From: an uncultured Alphaproteobacteria bacterium
Lineage (GTDB): Bacteria; Pseudomonadota; Alphaproteobacteria; Rhodobacterales; Rhodobacteraceae
Length of the DNA stretch: 27,833 nt
Assembly (NCBI GenBank): GCA_902580265.1
Contig: CACHJY010000015.1
Coordinates: 1 to 27,833, forward strand
Direction of reading: 5' to 3'
Shown here: positions 1 through 10,864 of the stretch, in pieces
How the letters are laid out: each line of letters starts with the position of its first letter
Numbering within the stretch: position 1 is the stretch's first letter
Program-made: the position numbers and the translations under genes
The notes under the pieces: model-generated
Told to the model about the DNA's origin: nothing
Databases searched by the model: none
The model's input: the letters and a program-made list of their open reading frames with translations, nothing else

Positions 1-662
1 CAAATTCTCTAAAGGAAAGATTAAAGGAATTAACAGCTATATTGGATACAACTATTGAAAAAGACTTTTCTAATAATGTAGAAATTCAATCATTAGGAGC
101 AAAGTTAAATGCTGCCTTAGCAAAAGTTGCATCTGAACAAAAAATAAGAGCTAAGCTAGAGGAAAAGGAGCGAAAAAGATTAGAAAAGGAAACAAAGAAT
201 CTTCGAGAATATAGATCTGTTTTTTTTGGGCGATTAAAAAAGATTCTTGGAGATATCAAAGGTATTGATGTCGTTGGCGATAGATTTGTTTTTTCTTCTG
301 AAGTGCTATTTGATAAAGGTTCCGCCGATATAGGGGTAGCAGGCAAACGCCAGTTAGACACCATATCGAGTGTACTTAAAGATATTTCACAAAAGATTCC
401 TGAGGACATAAATTGGGTTCTTAGAGTAGATGGTCATACAGATAAAACACCCGTGAGTCAGAGCAGTATTTTCAAGGATAATTGGGAGCTAAGCCAAGCT
501 AGGTCACTAGCTGTTGTTAAGTACATGATCAATATACACGAAATAAATCCAAAAAGGCTCTCTGCGGCAGGGTTTGGAGAGCATCAACCAATTTCTTTTT
601 CTAACTCAACGGAAGCATTGGCAAAAAACAGACGCATAGAATTCAAGTTGACGGAAAGATAA
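1..662 (+). CDS. OmpA/MotB-like peptidoglycan-binding protein (5' partial)
   Basis: The frame is open from base 3 to the TAA at 660-662 with no stop, so the gene begins before the window; the internal TTG at 42 is not a convincing start. What remains is a charged, coiled-coil-like stretch rich in Lys, Glu and Arg, then a C-terminal OmpA-like domain of about 120 residues. That domain has the DGHTDKTPV, NWELSQAR and NRRIEF signatures that bind the diaminopimelate of peptidoglycan. In alphaproteobacteria such proteins usually carry an N-terminal membrane helix, are often called MotB-like, and are frequently encoded after a MotA/TolQ/ExbB-type channel gene; both would lie upstream, unseen. Likely role: anchoring an envelope or proton-channel complex to the cell wall. 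There is no sign that it belongs to a flagellar locus. Confidence 0.85.
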   Translation, partial: NSLKERLKELTAILDTTIEKDFSNNVEIQSLGAKLNAALAKVASEQKIRAKLEEKERKRLEKETKNLREYRSVFFGRLKKILGDIKGIDVVGDRFVFSSEVLFDKGSADIGVAGKRQLDTISSVLKDISQKIPEDINWVLRVDGHTDKTPVSQSSIFKDNWELSQARSLAVVKYMINIHEINPKRLSAAGFGEHQPISFSNSTEALAKNRRIEFKLTER

Positions 663-2975
663 TTAGGACAGAATGTTATCTCTGATTTTTTTTGATGGAC
701 TTTGACTCAAGGATTTAAATTGTAGATCAAGCTTGTTTTTATTAACAGATATCTTAACTATGCCGCCTTTTTTCAATTCTCCGAAAAGCAATGCTTCTGA
801 AAGAGGTTTTTTGATATGCTCTTGTATCTTTCTTGATATAGGTCTCGCCCCCATTTTATCGTCATAGCCTTCTTCAGCCAACCATTTCAATGTATCATCA
901 GAAAACTCAATGGTTACATTTCTATCAATGAGTTGACCTTCGAGTTGCAAAATAAACTTTTCCACAACCTGCAAAATAATATCGAGTGATAGAGAGTTAA
1001 ATGTGATTACTGAATCTAAACGGTTCCTGAACTCTGGTGTAAACATCTTTACGATTGCAGCATCTGCTTCCCCCTCTCTTTTTGTTCGATTAAATCCGAT
1101 GGCTTCCTTCGCCTGCTCGCTGGCTCCTGCATTTGATGTCATAACAAGGATCACATTTCTAAAGTCAACCGATTTACCATTATGGTCCGTAAGTTTTCCA
1201 TGATCCATTACCTGTAGTAGAATATTAAAAACATCAGGATGAGCCTTCTCTATCTCATCTAGTAAAAGAACGCAATATGGTTGCTGATCAACGCCATCAG
1301 TAAGCAACCCACCTTGGTCAAAGCCAACATAACCTGGAGGAGCTCCTATAAGACGCGAAACAGAATGCTTTTCCATGTACTCAGACATGTCAAACCTCAG
1401 CATAGAAATACCTAAAATATCAGCCAATTGCTTACATACTTCTGTTTTGCCCACTCCAGTGGGTCCAGCGAATAGATAGCATCCGATTGGCTTCTCTGGC
1501 TCACGTAACCCCGCCCTTGATAACTTTATGGATGACGCAAGCATTTCAATTGCTGTTTCCTGTCCAAATACAACCCTTTTTAGCGATTTTTCTAAATCTT
1601 TTAATACTTCTGAGTCGTTTTTTGAAATGCGTTTGGATGGTATTCGCGCGATTTTAGCAATTATCTCTTCAATCTCTTTCACTCCTATCACTTTCTTCTT
1701 CTTGCTGGGCGGTAATAGGCTTTGAGCTGCACCTGCTTCATCAATAACATCAATAGCTTTATCAGGAAGTTTTCTGTCGTGAATGTATTTGTTTGCAAGC
1801 TCTACTGCGATTTTCAAACATTCACTAGAGTATTTGATCTTATGATGTTCTTCAAAGTATTGTTTTAGCCCATTCAATATTTTAATGCTGTCTTCAGTAG
1901 ATGGTTCAACCACATCAATTTTTTGAAAGCGCCTTGCCAAAGCTCTATCTTTTTCAAAATGGTTTCGAAACTCTTTGTAGGTTGTTGATCCCATACATCT
2001 GAGTGTACCGCTTTGTAGTGAGGGCTTTAGCAGATTTGACGCATCCATAGCTCCTCCAGAGGTAGCGCCCGCACCTATAACAGTATGTATTTCATCAATA
2101 AATAACACTGCCTTTGGGTCCTTTTCTAATTCTTTCATGACTAACTTTAAACGCTCCTCAAAATCACCTCTGTAACGTGTACCAGCCAGAAGAGCTCCCA
2201 TATCTAAAGAGTAAATGGTTGATCCTTTTAGAATTTCTGGGGTTTGATCAGAAACAACCTTTCTTGCTAGTCCCTCTGCAATTGCTGTTTTACCGACTCC
2301 AGGATCCCCCACCAGTATTGGGTTATTTTTCCTTCTTCTACAAAGAATTTGAATACATCTTTCAACCTCTGAATTTCTTCCGATTAGCGGGTCTATATCA
2401 CCCTTTTTGGATTTTTCATTAAGGTTTACACAGTATTTTGAAAGTGCAGTTTCCTTTTCAGGGTTATTCTTGGAATTTTCAGACGCATTCTTTTGAGCTT
2501 TGTCCTCAAGGTCTTTTATTTCTTCATAGTCTGGGTTTTTCGATACCCCATGAGCGATAAAATTCACCGCGTCATACCTTGTCATTTCTTGCTCTTGAAG
2601 AAAAAATGCTGCATGACTTTCTCTTTCTGCAAAAATAGCTACCAGGACATTAGCTCCCGTTACTTCGTTTCTCCCTGAACTTTGAACGTGAATCGCTGCT
2701 CGTTGAATTACTCTTTGAAAACCAGTCGTTGGAACGGCTTCACTCCCTTCAACCTCAGTAACTAACGTCCCTAATTCATTATTCAGAAAGTTCTCAATAT
2801 TGTTCCTCAGCAGATCTATATTCACATTGCATGCATTTAAAACATTTGAAGCGTCTTTTTCATCAAGCAGCGCAAGTAACAGATGCTCTAAAGTCGCAAG
2901 CTCATGGTTCCTTTCATTTGCTAGCTTTAAAGCACTGTGGATACTTTTTTCGAGAGAGCTTGAAAATGATGGCAT
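663..2975 (-). CDS. clpA: ATP-dependent Clp protease ATP-binding subunit ClpA
   Basis: Hexameric AAA+ unfoldase that feeds substrates into ClpP. The 770 residues match ClpA length. The N-terminal Clp repeat domain spans about 1-145. AAA1 has Walker A GDPGVGKT (223-230), Walker B VLFIDEIH (290-297) and the ClpA-like GGAMDASNLLKPSL (307-320). AAA2 has Walker A GPTGVGKT (504-511), pore loop GYVGFDQGG (548-556), Walker B LLLDEIEKAH and sensor 2 GARP (709-712). The IGF at 626-628 sits where the ClpP-docking IGL/IGF loop belongs. The ATG at 2975 is preceded by an AGAAAGGA ribosome-binding site. The adaptor gene clpS, often just upstream of clpA, is not here; gloB is. The stop codon directly abuts the stop of the convergent OmpA-like gene. 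Confidence 0.97.
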   Translation of the reverse strand: MPSFSSSLEKSIHSALKLANERNHELATLEHLLLALLDEKDASNVLNACNVNIDLLRNNIENFLNNELGTLVTEVEGSEAVPTTGFQRVIQRAAIHVQSSGRNEVTGANVLVAIFAERESHAAFFLQEQEMTRYDAVNFIAHGVSKNPDYEEIKDLEDKAQKNASENSKNNPEKETALSKYCVNLNEKSKKGDIDPLIGRNSEVERCIQILCRRRKNNPILVGDPGVGKTAIAEGLARKVVSDQTPEILKGSTIYSLDMGALLAGTRYRGDFEERLKLVMKELEKDPKAVLFIDEIHTVIGAGATSGGAMDASNLLKPSLQSGTLRCMGSTTYKEFRNHFEKDRALARRFQKIDVVEPSTEDSIKILNGLKQYFEEHHKIKYSSECLKIAVELANKYIHDRKLPDKAIDVIDEAGAAQSLLPPSKKKKVIGVKEIEEIIAKIARIPSKRISKNDSEVLKDLEKSLKRVVFGQETAIEMLASSIKLSRAGLREPEKPIGCYLFAGPTGVGKTEVCKQLADILGISMLRFDMSEYMEKHSVSRLIGAPPGYVGFDQGGLLTDGVDQQPYCVLLLDEIEKAHPDVFNILLQVMDHGKLTDHNGKSVDFRNVILVMTSNAGASEQAKEAIGFNRTKREGEADAAIVKMFTPEFRNRLDSVITFNSLSLDIILQVVEKFILQLEGQLIDRNVTIEFSDDTLKWLAEEGYDDKMGARPISRKIQEHIKKPLSEALLFGELKKGGIVKISVNKNKLDLQFKSLSQSPSKKIRDNILS

Positions 2976-3041
2976 TGGTATCCTTTCTATTTAAGACTTT
3001 ACTATATATATACTTATTAAATCTAAAATCCTAAAAAATAA

Positions 3042-3806
3042 TTAAAAGTTATCCTTCAGAGTTCTTATTTTCGCAAATCTAGATACTGGATCAAGGTTAA
3101 TTGTGTGCATATGATCTACGATTGATGGCGCGCTTTCTCTTAAAAAAGGATTAGTTTCTAATTCCTCTCTCAATGTAGAGGGAACAGTGGGGTAGCCCTT
3201 TCCAAGCTTCTCTAGTTCTTTTATTCTTCTAGCTTTTAATTTCTCATTTTGTGGATCCACAGTCAAAGCAAATTCTATATTTGATTTTGTATACTCGTGT
3301 CCAGAATAAATCATAATGTCCTCGGGAAGTTGTTTAAGCTTTTTCAGGCTTTCCCACATATTTTCTGGTGTGCCTTCGAATAATCGCCCACACCCCATGA
3401 CCATCAATGAGTCTCCTGTAAATAGCGCTTTGTCCTCCAACAAGGCGTAGGCAATGTGTCCTACCGTGTGCCCGTCAACATCAAAAATGTTAAATGTTTT
3501 TGATCCTATGCTTAATTCTGTCCCCTCTTCTACCTCAATGTCTAATGTTGGGAGCCTATGCTTATCTCTCTTTGCACCAATAACCTTTGGTGCGTACTTA
3601 AGTTTCAAATGATTAATTCCATCTATGTGGTCACTATGGTGGTGGGTTACGAGTATAAAATCGAGGCTCATGGCTTTTTCATCTAGATACTTCTCTATGG
3701 GAGCATACTCAGGTGCATCAACCAAAATATTCTTGTTTGTTTGTTCATCTCTTATAATATAAGCGTAGTTATCTGATAGGCAGGGAATAATTTCAATCAA
3801 AGACAT
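3042..3806 (-). CDS. gloB: Hydroxyacylglutathione hydrolase (glyoxalase II)
   Basis: Hydrolyses S-lactoylglutathione to lactate and glutathione, the second step of methylglyoxal detoxification in the cytoplasm. The 254-residue length is typical. The metallo-beta-lactamase fold is shown by THHHSDH (H55, H57, D59, H60), GHTVGH (H113), GDS (D132) and SGHEYT (H170), which supply the binuclear metal ligands. The family-specific CGRLFEGTPE and the C-terminal domain ending in DPVSRFAKIRTLKDNF separate glyoxalase II from other members of the fold. The start ATG at 3806 has an AGGA ribosome-binding site. It is transcribed divergently from the methyltransferase at 3886 and lies 66 bp upstream of clpA on the same strand, so the two may share a message. 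Confidence 0.96.
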   Translation of the reverse strand: MSLIEIIPCLSDNYAYIIRDEQTNKNILVDAPEYAPIEKYLDEKAMSLDFILVTHHHSDHIDGINHLKLKYAPKVIGAKRDKHRLPTLDIEVEEGTELSIGSKTFNIFDVDGHTVGHIAYALLEDKALFTGDSLMVMGCGRLFEGTPENMWESLKKLKQLPEDIMIYSGHEYTKSNIEFALTVDPQNEKLKARRIKELEKLGKGYPTVPSTLREELETNPFLRESAPSIVDHMHTINLDPVSRFAKIRTLKDNF

Positions 3807-3885
3807 ATTTAACGGATCCTTTTTTATCTTCAGCGCAATATACTAGCAATAATTTGACGGGTTTAGCAATATTGGAATATTTACA
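3807..3885. promoter_or_regulatory. Divergent promoter region between gloB and methyltransferase gene
   Basis: This 79-bp spacer must hold the promoters for both flanking genes. On the minus strand, TTGCTA and TAGTAT are separated by 18 bases, a plausible -35/-10 pair for gloB. On the plus strand, TTGACG (3853-3858) is followed about 16 bases later by an AATAT-type -10, which would give the methyltransferase message a very short leader. The two candidates overlap, so they might compete. Judged by eye only. Confidence 0.35.
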
Positions 3886-4638
3886 ATGAGATTGGATGTT
3901 ATTGAATTGAAGGAGTTTTACAGTGGCACTGAACTCGGAAGAACTACAAAGGATTTAATAAACAGAGTGTTAGATTCCAAAATTAAAACTGATATCGGCT
4001 CTTTGACAATTGGTTTTGGCTTCGCTTGCCCGTTTTTTGAAAACAAAATAAAAGATAGCGAGAACAAGAACTTTCTTTTGTTGATGCCAAGTGAGCAAGG
4101 CGTTGTTTCATGGCCCGAAAAGTCCAAGAGCGTGACGGCTCTGGTTGATGAAGTGTCTTGGCCAGTAAATACGTCAGCAGCAGATTTAATTTTTATATCA
4201 CACGGTTTAGAAGTAAGTAATAATCAAGATCTTTTGCTACAAGAAGTTCTCCGTGTATTAAAAGATAGTGGAAAACTGGTTATCCTGGTGCCAAATAGAA
4301 CAGGTTTTTGGGCTAGGTCTGATAGCACTCCCTTTGGGTATGGGAAGCCTTATTCGATCTCACAACTGACTGCGTTACTTCGAAAAAATCAATTTCAAAT
4401 CGACTCTATAACACCAAGTTTATATGGGTTTCCTGCGAAAAAGGGATATTGGCTTAAATCTTTATTGCTCTGGGAAAAAGTGGGTAAGAAGTTGAACAGT
4501 TTCTTTTTGGGGGGCCTTCTTGTCGTAGAGGCTAGAAAAGATATTTACGCGGTTAAGAATGTAAAGGCGTCCAAGGCAGGGCGATATTTCAGCCCTATTG
4601 ATGTCCCTGTCACTACTATGCCTAGAGCTAGAGGTTAG
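3886..4638 (+). CDS. Class I SAM-dependent methyltransferase, unknown substrate
   Basis: A 250-residue Methyltransf_11-like protein of a kind commonly found beside gloB in alphaproteobacteria. The N-terminus (MRLDVIELKEFY) is family-like. The motif I region reads IGFGFACPF near residues 43-51, a degenerate glycine-rich SAM loop. The central part around LLLQEVLRVLKDSGKLVIL is the usual post-motif III strand and helix, and GRYFSPIDVPV lies near the C-terminus. The start ATG at 3886 has no strong ribosome-binding site. The substrate is not known to me. The divergent pairing with glyoxalase II hints at a shared control region rather than a proven shared pathway. Confidence 0.8.
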   Translation: MRLDVIELKEFYSGTELGRTTKDLINRVLDSKIKTDIGSLTIGFGFACPFFENKIKDSENKNFLLLMPSEQGVVSWPEKSKSVTALVDEVSWPVNTSAADLIFISHGLEVSNNQDLLLQEVLRVLKDSGKLVILVPNRTGFWARSDSTPFGYGKPYSISQLTALLRKNQFQIDSITPSLYGFPAKKGYWLKSLLLWEKVGKKLNSFFLGGLLVVEARKDIYAVKNVKASKAGRYFSPIDVPVTTMPRARG

Positions 4639-4763
4639 AAAAATTGTAAAAAAATTAAAAAAGAGCAACCAACAACTTGTCATATTTGATATGCTCTGTT
4701 ATTTAAGGGTTGCAGTCGTTTTTATGATATCTAGCTTACCATAATCAACATAAGGTGATCCGT
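4639..4763 (+). promoter_or_regulatory. Probable promoter and leader region of the atp operon
   Basis: This is the only spacer before the five-gene ATP synthase operon. TTGTCA at 4677-4682 and TATTTA at 4700-4705 are 17 bases apart, and a TATGAT lies at 4723-4728; neither gives a strong match as a pair. Two mutually exclusive 6-bp stems can be drawn (4662-4667 with 4692-4697, or 4665-4670 with 4708-4713), as well as a small CATAT/ATATG hairpin at 4681-4693. These may be chance in AT-rich DNA. Confidence 0.3.
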
Positions 4764-5321
4764 TTGCAAGAAATAAGTGATATAAACTCAAAGCCATCAG
4801 CAAGATATGCTCTAGCCTTATTTTCTTTATGTAAGGAACGTAAAACTAGTAATGAGGTTGAAAAACATGTGCTTAATCTGCTTGAGATTTTGAAATCAGA
4901 TAATGGATTGAATGCTTTTTTGAGAAATCCAACCTATTCCTCAAGGGATCAGGAAAAGGTGTGTGAGAATGTCAGTAAAAAATTAAAGTTGCCTCAGCAC
5001 TTACATAACACGATTTGTCTAATGATAAGGAAAGGCCGGGGTTATGACTTGTTGAATTTTAGCGAGGATTTCTTAAAGCTCTGTTCTGTGAGTAAAAACG
5101 AACTCATTGTTAGCATTAGGACTGCAAAGAAAGTCAGCAATGTAAAGATAGAAGAAATAAAGAAATCGATAGAGAAGATCACGAAGCGTGTAGTGAAGCT
5201 GGAAGCAGAAGACGATCCTAACATAATTGCTGGACTTGAGCTTAAAGTTGGATCATTTTTGTTTAACTCAAGTATAAATTCAAAACTTAACAGTATGAAA
5301 AATATTTTGAAAAGAGGTTGA
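4764..5321 (+). CDS. atpH: F1-ATP synthase subunit delta
   Basis: Delta (the mitochondrial OSCP homologue) joins the top of the F1 head to the peripheral stalk of the F0 b subunits. It has an N-terminal helical domain opening with ARYALALF and the C-terminal family signature [17 protein letters not shown]. First gene of atpHAGDC. I chose the TTG at 4764 because AGGTGATC (4753-4760) matches the 16S anti-Shine-Dalgarno end very well and ends three bases before it. The GTG at 4755 would add only three residues but lies inside that motif and has no ribosome-binding site of its own. The F0 genes are not in the window, consistent with the split ATP synthase operons of alphaproteobacteria. Confidence 0.93.
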   Translation: MQEISDINSKPSARYALALFSLCKERKTSNEVEKHVLNLLEILKSDNGLNAFLRNPTYSSRDQEKVCENVSKKLKLPQHLHNTICLMIRKGRGYDLLNFSEDFLKLCSVSKNELIVSIRTAKKVSNVKIEEIKKSIEKITKRVVKLEAEDDPNIIAGLELKVGSFLFNSSINSKLNSMKNILKRG

Positions 5322-5326
5322 TTATT

Positions 5327-6865
5327 ATGAACATTCAAGCATCTGAGATTTCAAAGATCTTAAAAGAACAGATAAAAAATTTTGGTGACGATACAGAAGT
5401 AGCTGAGGTTGGAAAAGTTTTATCTGTGGGGGATGGGATAGCACGTGTATATGGTTTAGACAAAGTCCAAGCTGGTGAGATGGTTGAGTTCCCAGGTGGT
5501 ACAATGGGAATGGCGCTTAATTTAGAGATAGATAATGTCGGCGTCGTTATATTTGGTTCAGATAGAGAAATAAAAGAAGGGGATCTTGTCAAGAGAACCA
5601 GTTCGATTGTGGATGTGCCCGTGGGGATGGAATTGCTTGGCAGAGTTGTTGACGGACTAGGTAATCCAGTTGATGGGAAAGGCCCTATAAAATCTAAAAC
5701 AAGATCTGTAGCAGACGTGAAAGCTCCAGGAATTATCCCTCGAAAATCTGTTCACGAACCGATGGCAACAGGGCTTAAGTCTGTTGATTCTTTGATACCT
5801 ATAGGTCGAGGGCAGAGAGAGCTAATTATAGGAGACAGGCAAACTGGTAAAACAGCGGTTGCAATAGACGCTATATTGAACCAAAAAAGCTATAACGATG
5901 CGGCTGGAACTGATGAAAGTAAAAAACTGTATTGTGTGTATGTGGCGATAGGACAAAAACGATCAACAGTTGCCCAGCTCGTAAAAAAATTAGAGGAAAC
6001 GGGGGCTATTGAGTATTCTATTGTGGTAGCAGCGACCGCTTCCGACCCTGCTCCAATGCAATTTTTGGCACCATACTCAGCAACCGCCATGGCAGAGTAT
6101 TTTCGTGATAATGGCAAGCATGCCCTAATTATATATGACGATCTTTCAAAACAAGCAGTTGCATACAGACAAATGTCCCTTCTATTGAGAAGACCGCCTG
6201 GAAGAGAAGCTTATCCTGGAGACGTATTCTATTTACACTCTCGTTTACTCGAAAGATCTGCAAAGCTGAATGAAGATAATGGATCAGGATCGTTAACAGC
6301 TTTGCCAATAATTGAGACCCAAGGGGGAGATGTATCGGCATTCATACCCACTAACGTGATCTCGATCACAGATGGTCAGATATTTTTGGAGACAGAATTA
6401 TTTTATCAGGGTATCCGTCCGGCTGTTAATACAGGGCTTTCTGTGTCTAGAGTTGGATCATCAGCGCAAACGAAGTCAATGAAATCAGTAGCTGGTTCAA
6501 TCAAATTAGAGTTAGCACAATACAGAGAGATGGCAGCCTTCGCGCAATTTGGGTCAGATTTAGACGCAAGCACTCAAGCTCTCTTAAATAGAGGAGCGAG
6601 GCTAACAGAATTATTAAAGCAGCCTCAATACTCTCCCTTAACTAATGCTGAACAAGTGATTGTTATCTATGCAGGAACAAAAGGTTATTTAGATAAAACT
6701 CCTGTTAATGAGGTTACAAGTTTCGAAAAAAACTTAGTGAATTATTTAAGATCAGATGGAAAAGCTGTGGTAGACGAACTGACAAGTAATGATCAGAAAA
6801 TAGATGGTGAAATTGAAAGCAGTATCAAATCACTTTTAGATAATTTTTTAAATACACAGATATAG
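5327..6865 (+). CDS. atpA: F1-ATP synthase subunit alpha
   Basis: Non-catalytic nucleotide-binding subunit of the alpha3beta3 F1 head. The N-terminus [16 protein letters not shown] is typical of the alphaproteobacterial subunit. Walker A is GDRQTGKT at 169-176, and VSRVGSSAQ contains the arginine finger that reaches into the beta catalytic site. The length of 512 residues is normal. The ATG at 5327 was preferred over an in-frame TTG at 5318 because of family alignment and the AAGAGG ribosome-binding site just upstream. The gene begins five bases after the atpH stop, so translation is probably coupled. Confidence 0.98.
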   Translation: MNIQASEISKILKEQIKNFGDDTEVAEVGKVLSVGDGIARVYGLDKVQAGEMVEFPGGTMGMALNLEIDNVGVVIFGSDREIKEGDLVKRTSSIVDVPVGMELLGRVVDGLGNPVDGKGPIKSKTRSVADVKAPGIIPRKSVHEPMATGLKSVDSLIPIGRGQRELIIGDRQTGKTAVAIDAILNQKSYNDAAGTDESKKLYCVYVAIGQKRSTVAQLVKKLEETGAIEYSIVVAATASDPAPMQFLAPYSATAMAEYFRDNGKHALIIYDDLSKQAVAYRQMSLLLRRPPGREAYPGDVFYLHSRLLERSAKLNEDNGSGSLTALPIIETQGGDVSAFIPTNVISITDGQIFLETELFYQGIRPAVNTGLSVSRVGSSAQTKSMKSVAGSIKLELAQYREMAAFAQFGSDLDASTQALLNRGARLTELLKQPQYSPLTNAEQVIVIYAGTKGYLDKTPVNEVTSFEKNLVNYLRSDGKAVVDELTSNDQKIDGEIESSIKSLLDNFLNTQI

Positions 6866-6879
6866 TAAAGAGTAACAAA

Positions 6880-9202
<2,323 letters not shown>

Positions 9203-9222
9203 AGTTTTCAAGGGTATTAATA

Positions 9223-9618
9223 ATGACAAGTAAATTCGAACTTACTATAATCTCGGCAGAGGATAAAGTTTTTGAAGGGGAAGTCGAGAATGTTTTAGTG
9301 CCAGGAATGATTGGAGACTTTTTAGTGCTTTCAAATCACGCCCCATGCATTAGTAGTATACGTCCTGGGTTTCTAGAATTTTCTGAAGGCACGAGCAAAA
9401 AACAAAGATATTTTGTTTCAGGAGGTATTATAGAAGTTATTGATAACGTGGTATCAGTGCTAGTGGACTCAGCTATTTCAGGCGATAAAATTGTAAGGGA
9501 GGATATAACTAATATAATCTCTAAAATAGATGACCAGTTATCTGCTGGAGATATTACAAATAAAGATGATTTGGGATTAAGAAAAAATGATCTTGAAGAG
9601 GCATTGAAACAAGCCTAA
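9223..9618 (+). CDS. atpC: F1-ATP synthase subunit epsilon
   Basis: Rotor subunit that binds gamma and can inhibit ATP hydrolysis. The 131-residue protein has the N-terminal beta sandwich (FELTIISAEDKVFEGEV, PGMIGDFLVLSNHAP) and a C-terminal two-helix region ending in DLEEALKQA. Last gene of atpHAGDC, 20 bp after atpD. I see no strong hairpin terminator after it; the next gene, an MFS transporter on the same strand, starts 37 bp later and may receive read-through. Confidence 0.96.
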   Translation: MTSKFELTIISAEDKVFEGEVENVLVPGMIGDFLVLSNHAPCISSIRPGFLEFSEGTSKKQRYFVSGGIIEVIDNVVSVLVDSAISGDKIVREDITNIISKIDDQLSAGDITNKDDLGLRKNDLEEALKQA

Positions 9619-9655
9619 TCTTTCTAACTTTATATAAGGAAAATGAGAACTATAC

Positions 9656-10855
9656 TTGTTTAAAGATATACGAATTACGCTCATTTTCAGCGTTGTATTA
9701 CTTGATATTATCGGCATTGGCATTATATTCCCCATAATACCAGATCTTTTAAAAGAAGTGGGTATAAGTGAAAATGCTAGTGCTGCTTTGTGGGGAGGCC
9801 TTTTGTCTTCATCATATGCGTTTATGCAGTTTGTTTTTTCACCGACAATTGGGACATTATCAGATATTTTTGGCAGACGCCCTGTATTACTTTTAGGATC
9901 ATTGTTATTAGGTGTCGATTATTTGGTGATGGGATTTGCTGAAACCGTTTTTATCCTATTTATTGGAAGAGTAGTTGGAGGTCTAGCGGGAGGAACTATA
10001 GCAACGGGTACTGCCTACTTGGCAGATATTTCAGACACCAAAGATAAAAAAAAGAACTTCGCTATTATCGGAGCAGCTTTCGGCCTAGGTTTTATATTGG
10101 GCCCAATTATAGGAGGGCTGATAGGAGAGATCAGTGTCAGAGCTCCATTTTTCCTATCCGCACTTTTATCTTTTCTAAACTTTTTTCTTTGCTTATTTCT
10201 ACTCCCAGAAACTTTAAAGTTAAGAAATGAAAATAGGTTCAGAATTAAAAAACTTAATCCGTTTTTTAACATAAATTACATATTTAAAATAGGCCTATTT
10301 AAAGGATTGTTTTTTTGCTTCTTTCTTATAGCTTTCGCAAATACAGTTTATCCGGCGATATGGAGTTTTTGGGGAAGAGAAGTGTTTGGGTGGTCTGCAG
10401 GCATGATTGGTTTTACTCTAGCATGCTATGGATTCTTACTGTTTATTGTTCAAGCATTTGTAATTCGCTTGAAGTTTTTTGATAATCTTTCAACGCAAAA
10501 ATTAACTTTTTTTTCTTTAACGTGTGGAATTATAGCACTAGTCTCATTTGGTCTTATACGGGTGGAAATCCTGGTTTTTGCCATAATACCCGTAGCAGCA
10601 TTATCTGAGATGGTAAATCCAACTTTAAAAGCCTTTATGTCAAATAAAATATCTGAAAAAGATCAAGGTCTGCTACAAGGGGTTCTAAATAGTATAGTCG
10701 GATTTACTTCTATTATTGGTCCAATGTCCATGAGCTACATTTTTAGCATTGGGGCTTCTAAGGATTCATTTTTTTATAATCCAGGTTCACCGTTTCTGTT
10801 CGCTGGATTTTTATTCTTTATTTCTCTAATCTTCATAAGACGATTTTTGTCTTAG
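9656..10855 (+). CDS. TetA-like major facilitator superfamily transporter
   Basis: A 399-residue, probably 12-helix inner-membrane antiporter related to the TCR/Tet drug-efflux branch. Helix 1 carries LLDIIGIGIIFPIIPDLL, loop 2-3 has MFS motif A (GTLSDIFGRRPVLL), and helix 5 has antiporter motif C (GLGFILGPIIGGLIG). Such chromosomal homologues are common in alphaproteobacteria and their substrates are rarely known, so tetracycline resistance should not be assumed. The start is awkward: the first usable codon is TTG at 9656, with an in-frame stop at 9644. A better-looking ATG at 9643 lies one base out of frame and reaches a stop after six codons. It is convergent with prs, nine bases away. Confidence 0.85.
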   Translation: MFKDIRITLIFSVVLLDIIGIGIIFPIIPDLLKEVGISENASAALWGGLLSSSYAFMQFVFSPTIGTLSDIFGRRPVLLLGSLLLGVDYLVMGFAETVFILFIGRVVGGLAGGTIATGTAYLADISDTKDKKKNFAIIGAAFGLGFILGPIIGGLIGEISVRAPFFLSALLSFLNFFLCLFLLPETLKLRNENRFRIKKLNPFFNINYIFKIGLFKGLFFCFFLIAFANTVYPAIWSFWGREVFGWSAGMIGFTLACYGFLLFIVQAFVIRLKFFDNLSTQKLTFFSLTCGIIALVSFGLIRVEILVFAIIPVAALSEMVNPTLKAFMSNKISEKDQGLLQGVLNSIVGFTSIIGPMSMSYIFSIGASKDSFFYNPGSPFLFAGFLFFISLIFIRRFLS

Positions 10856-10864
10856 ATTTTTGTC

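Noticed and set aside
9656..10855. Acquired tetracycline resistance gene
   Set aside because: It resembles TetA, but base use matches its neighbours, there are no mobile-element remains or a TetR regulator beside it, and chromosomal homologues are common.
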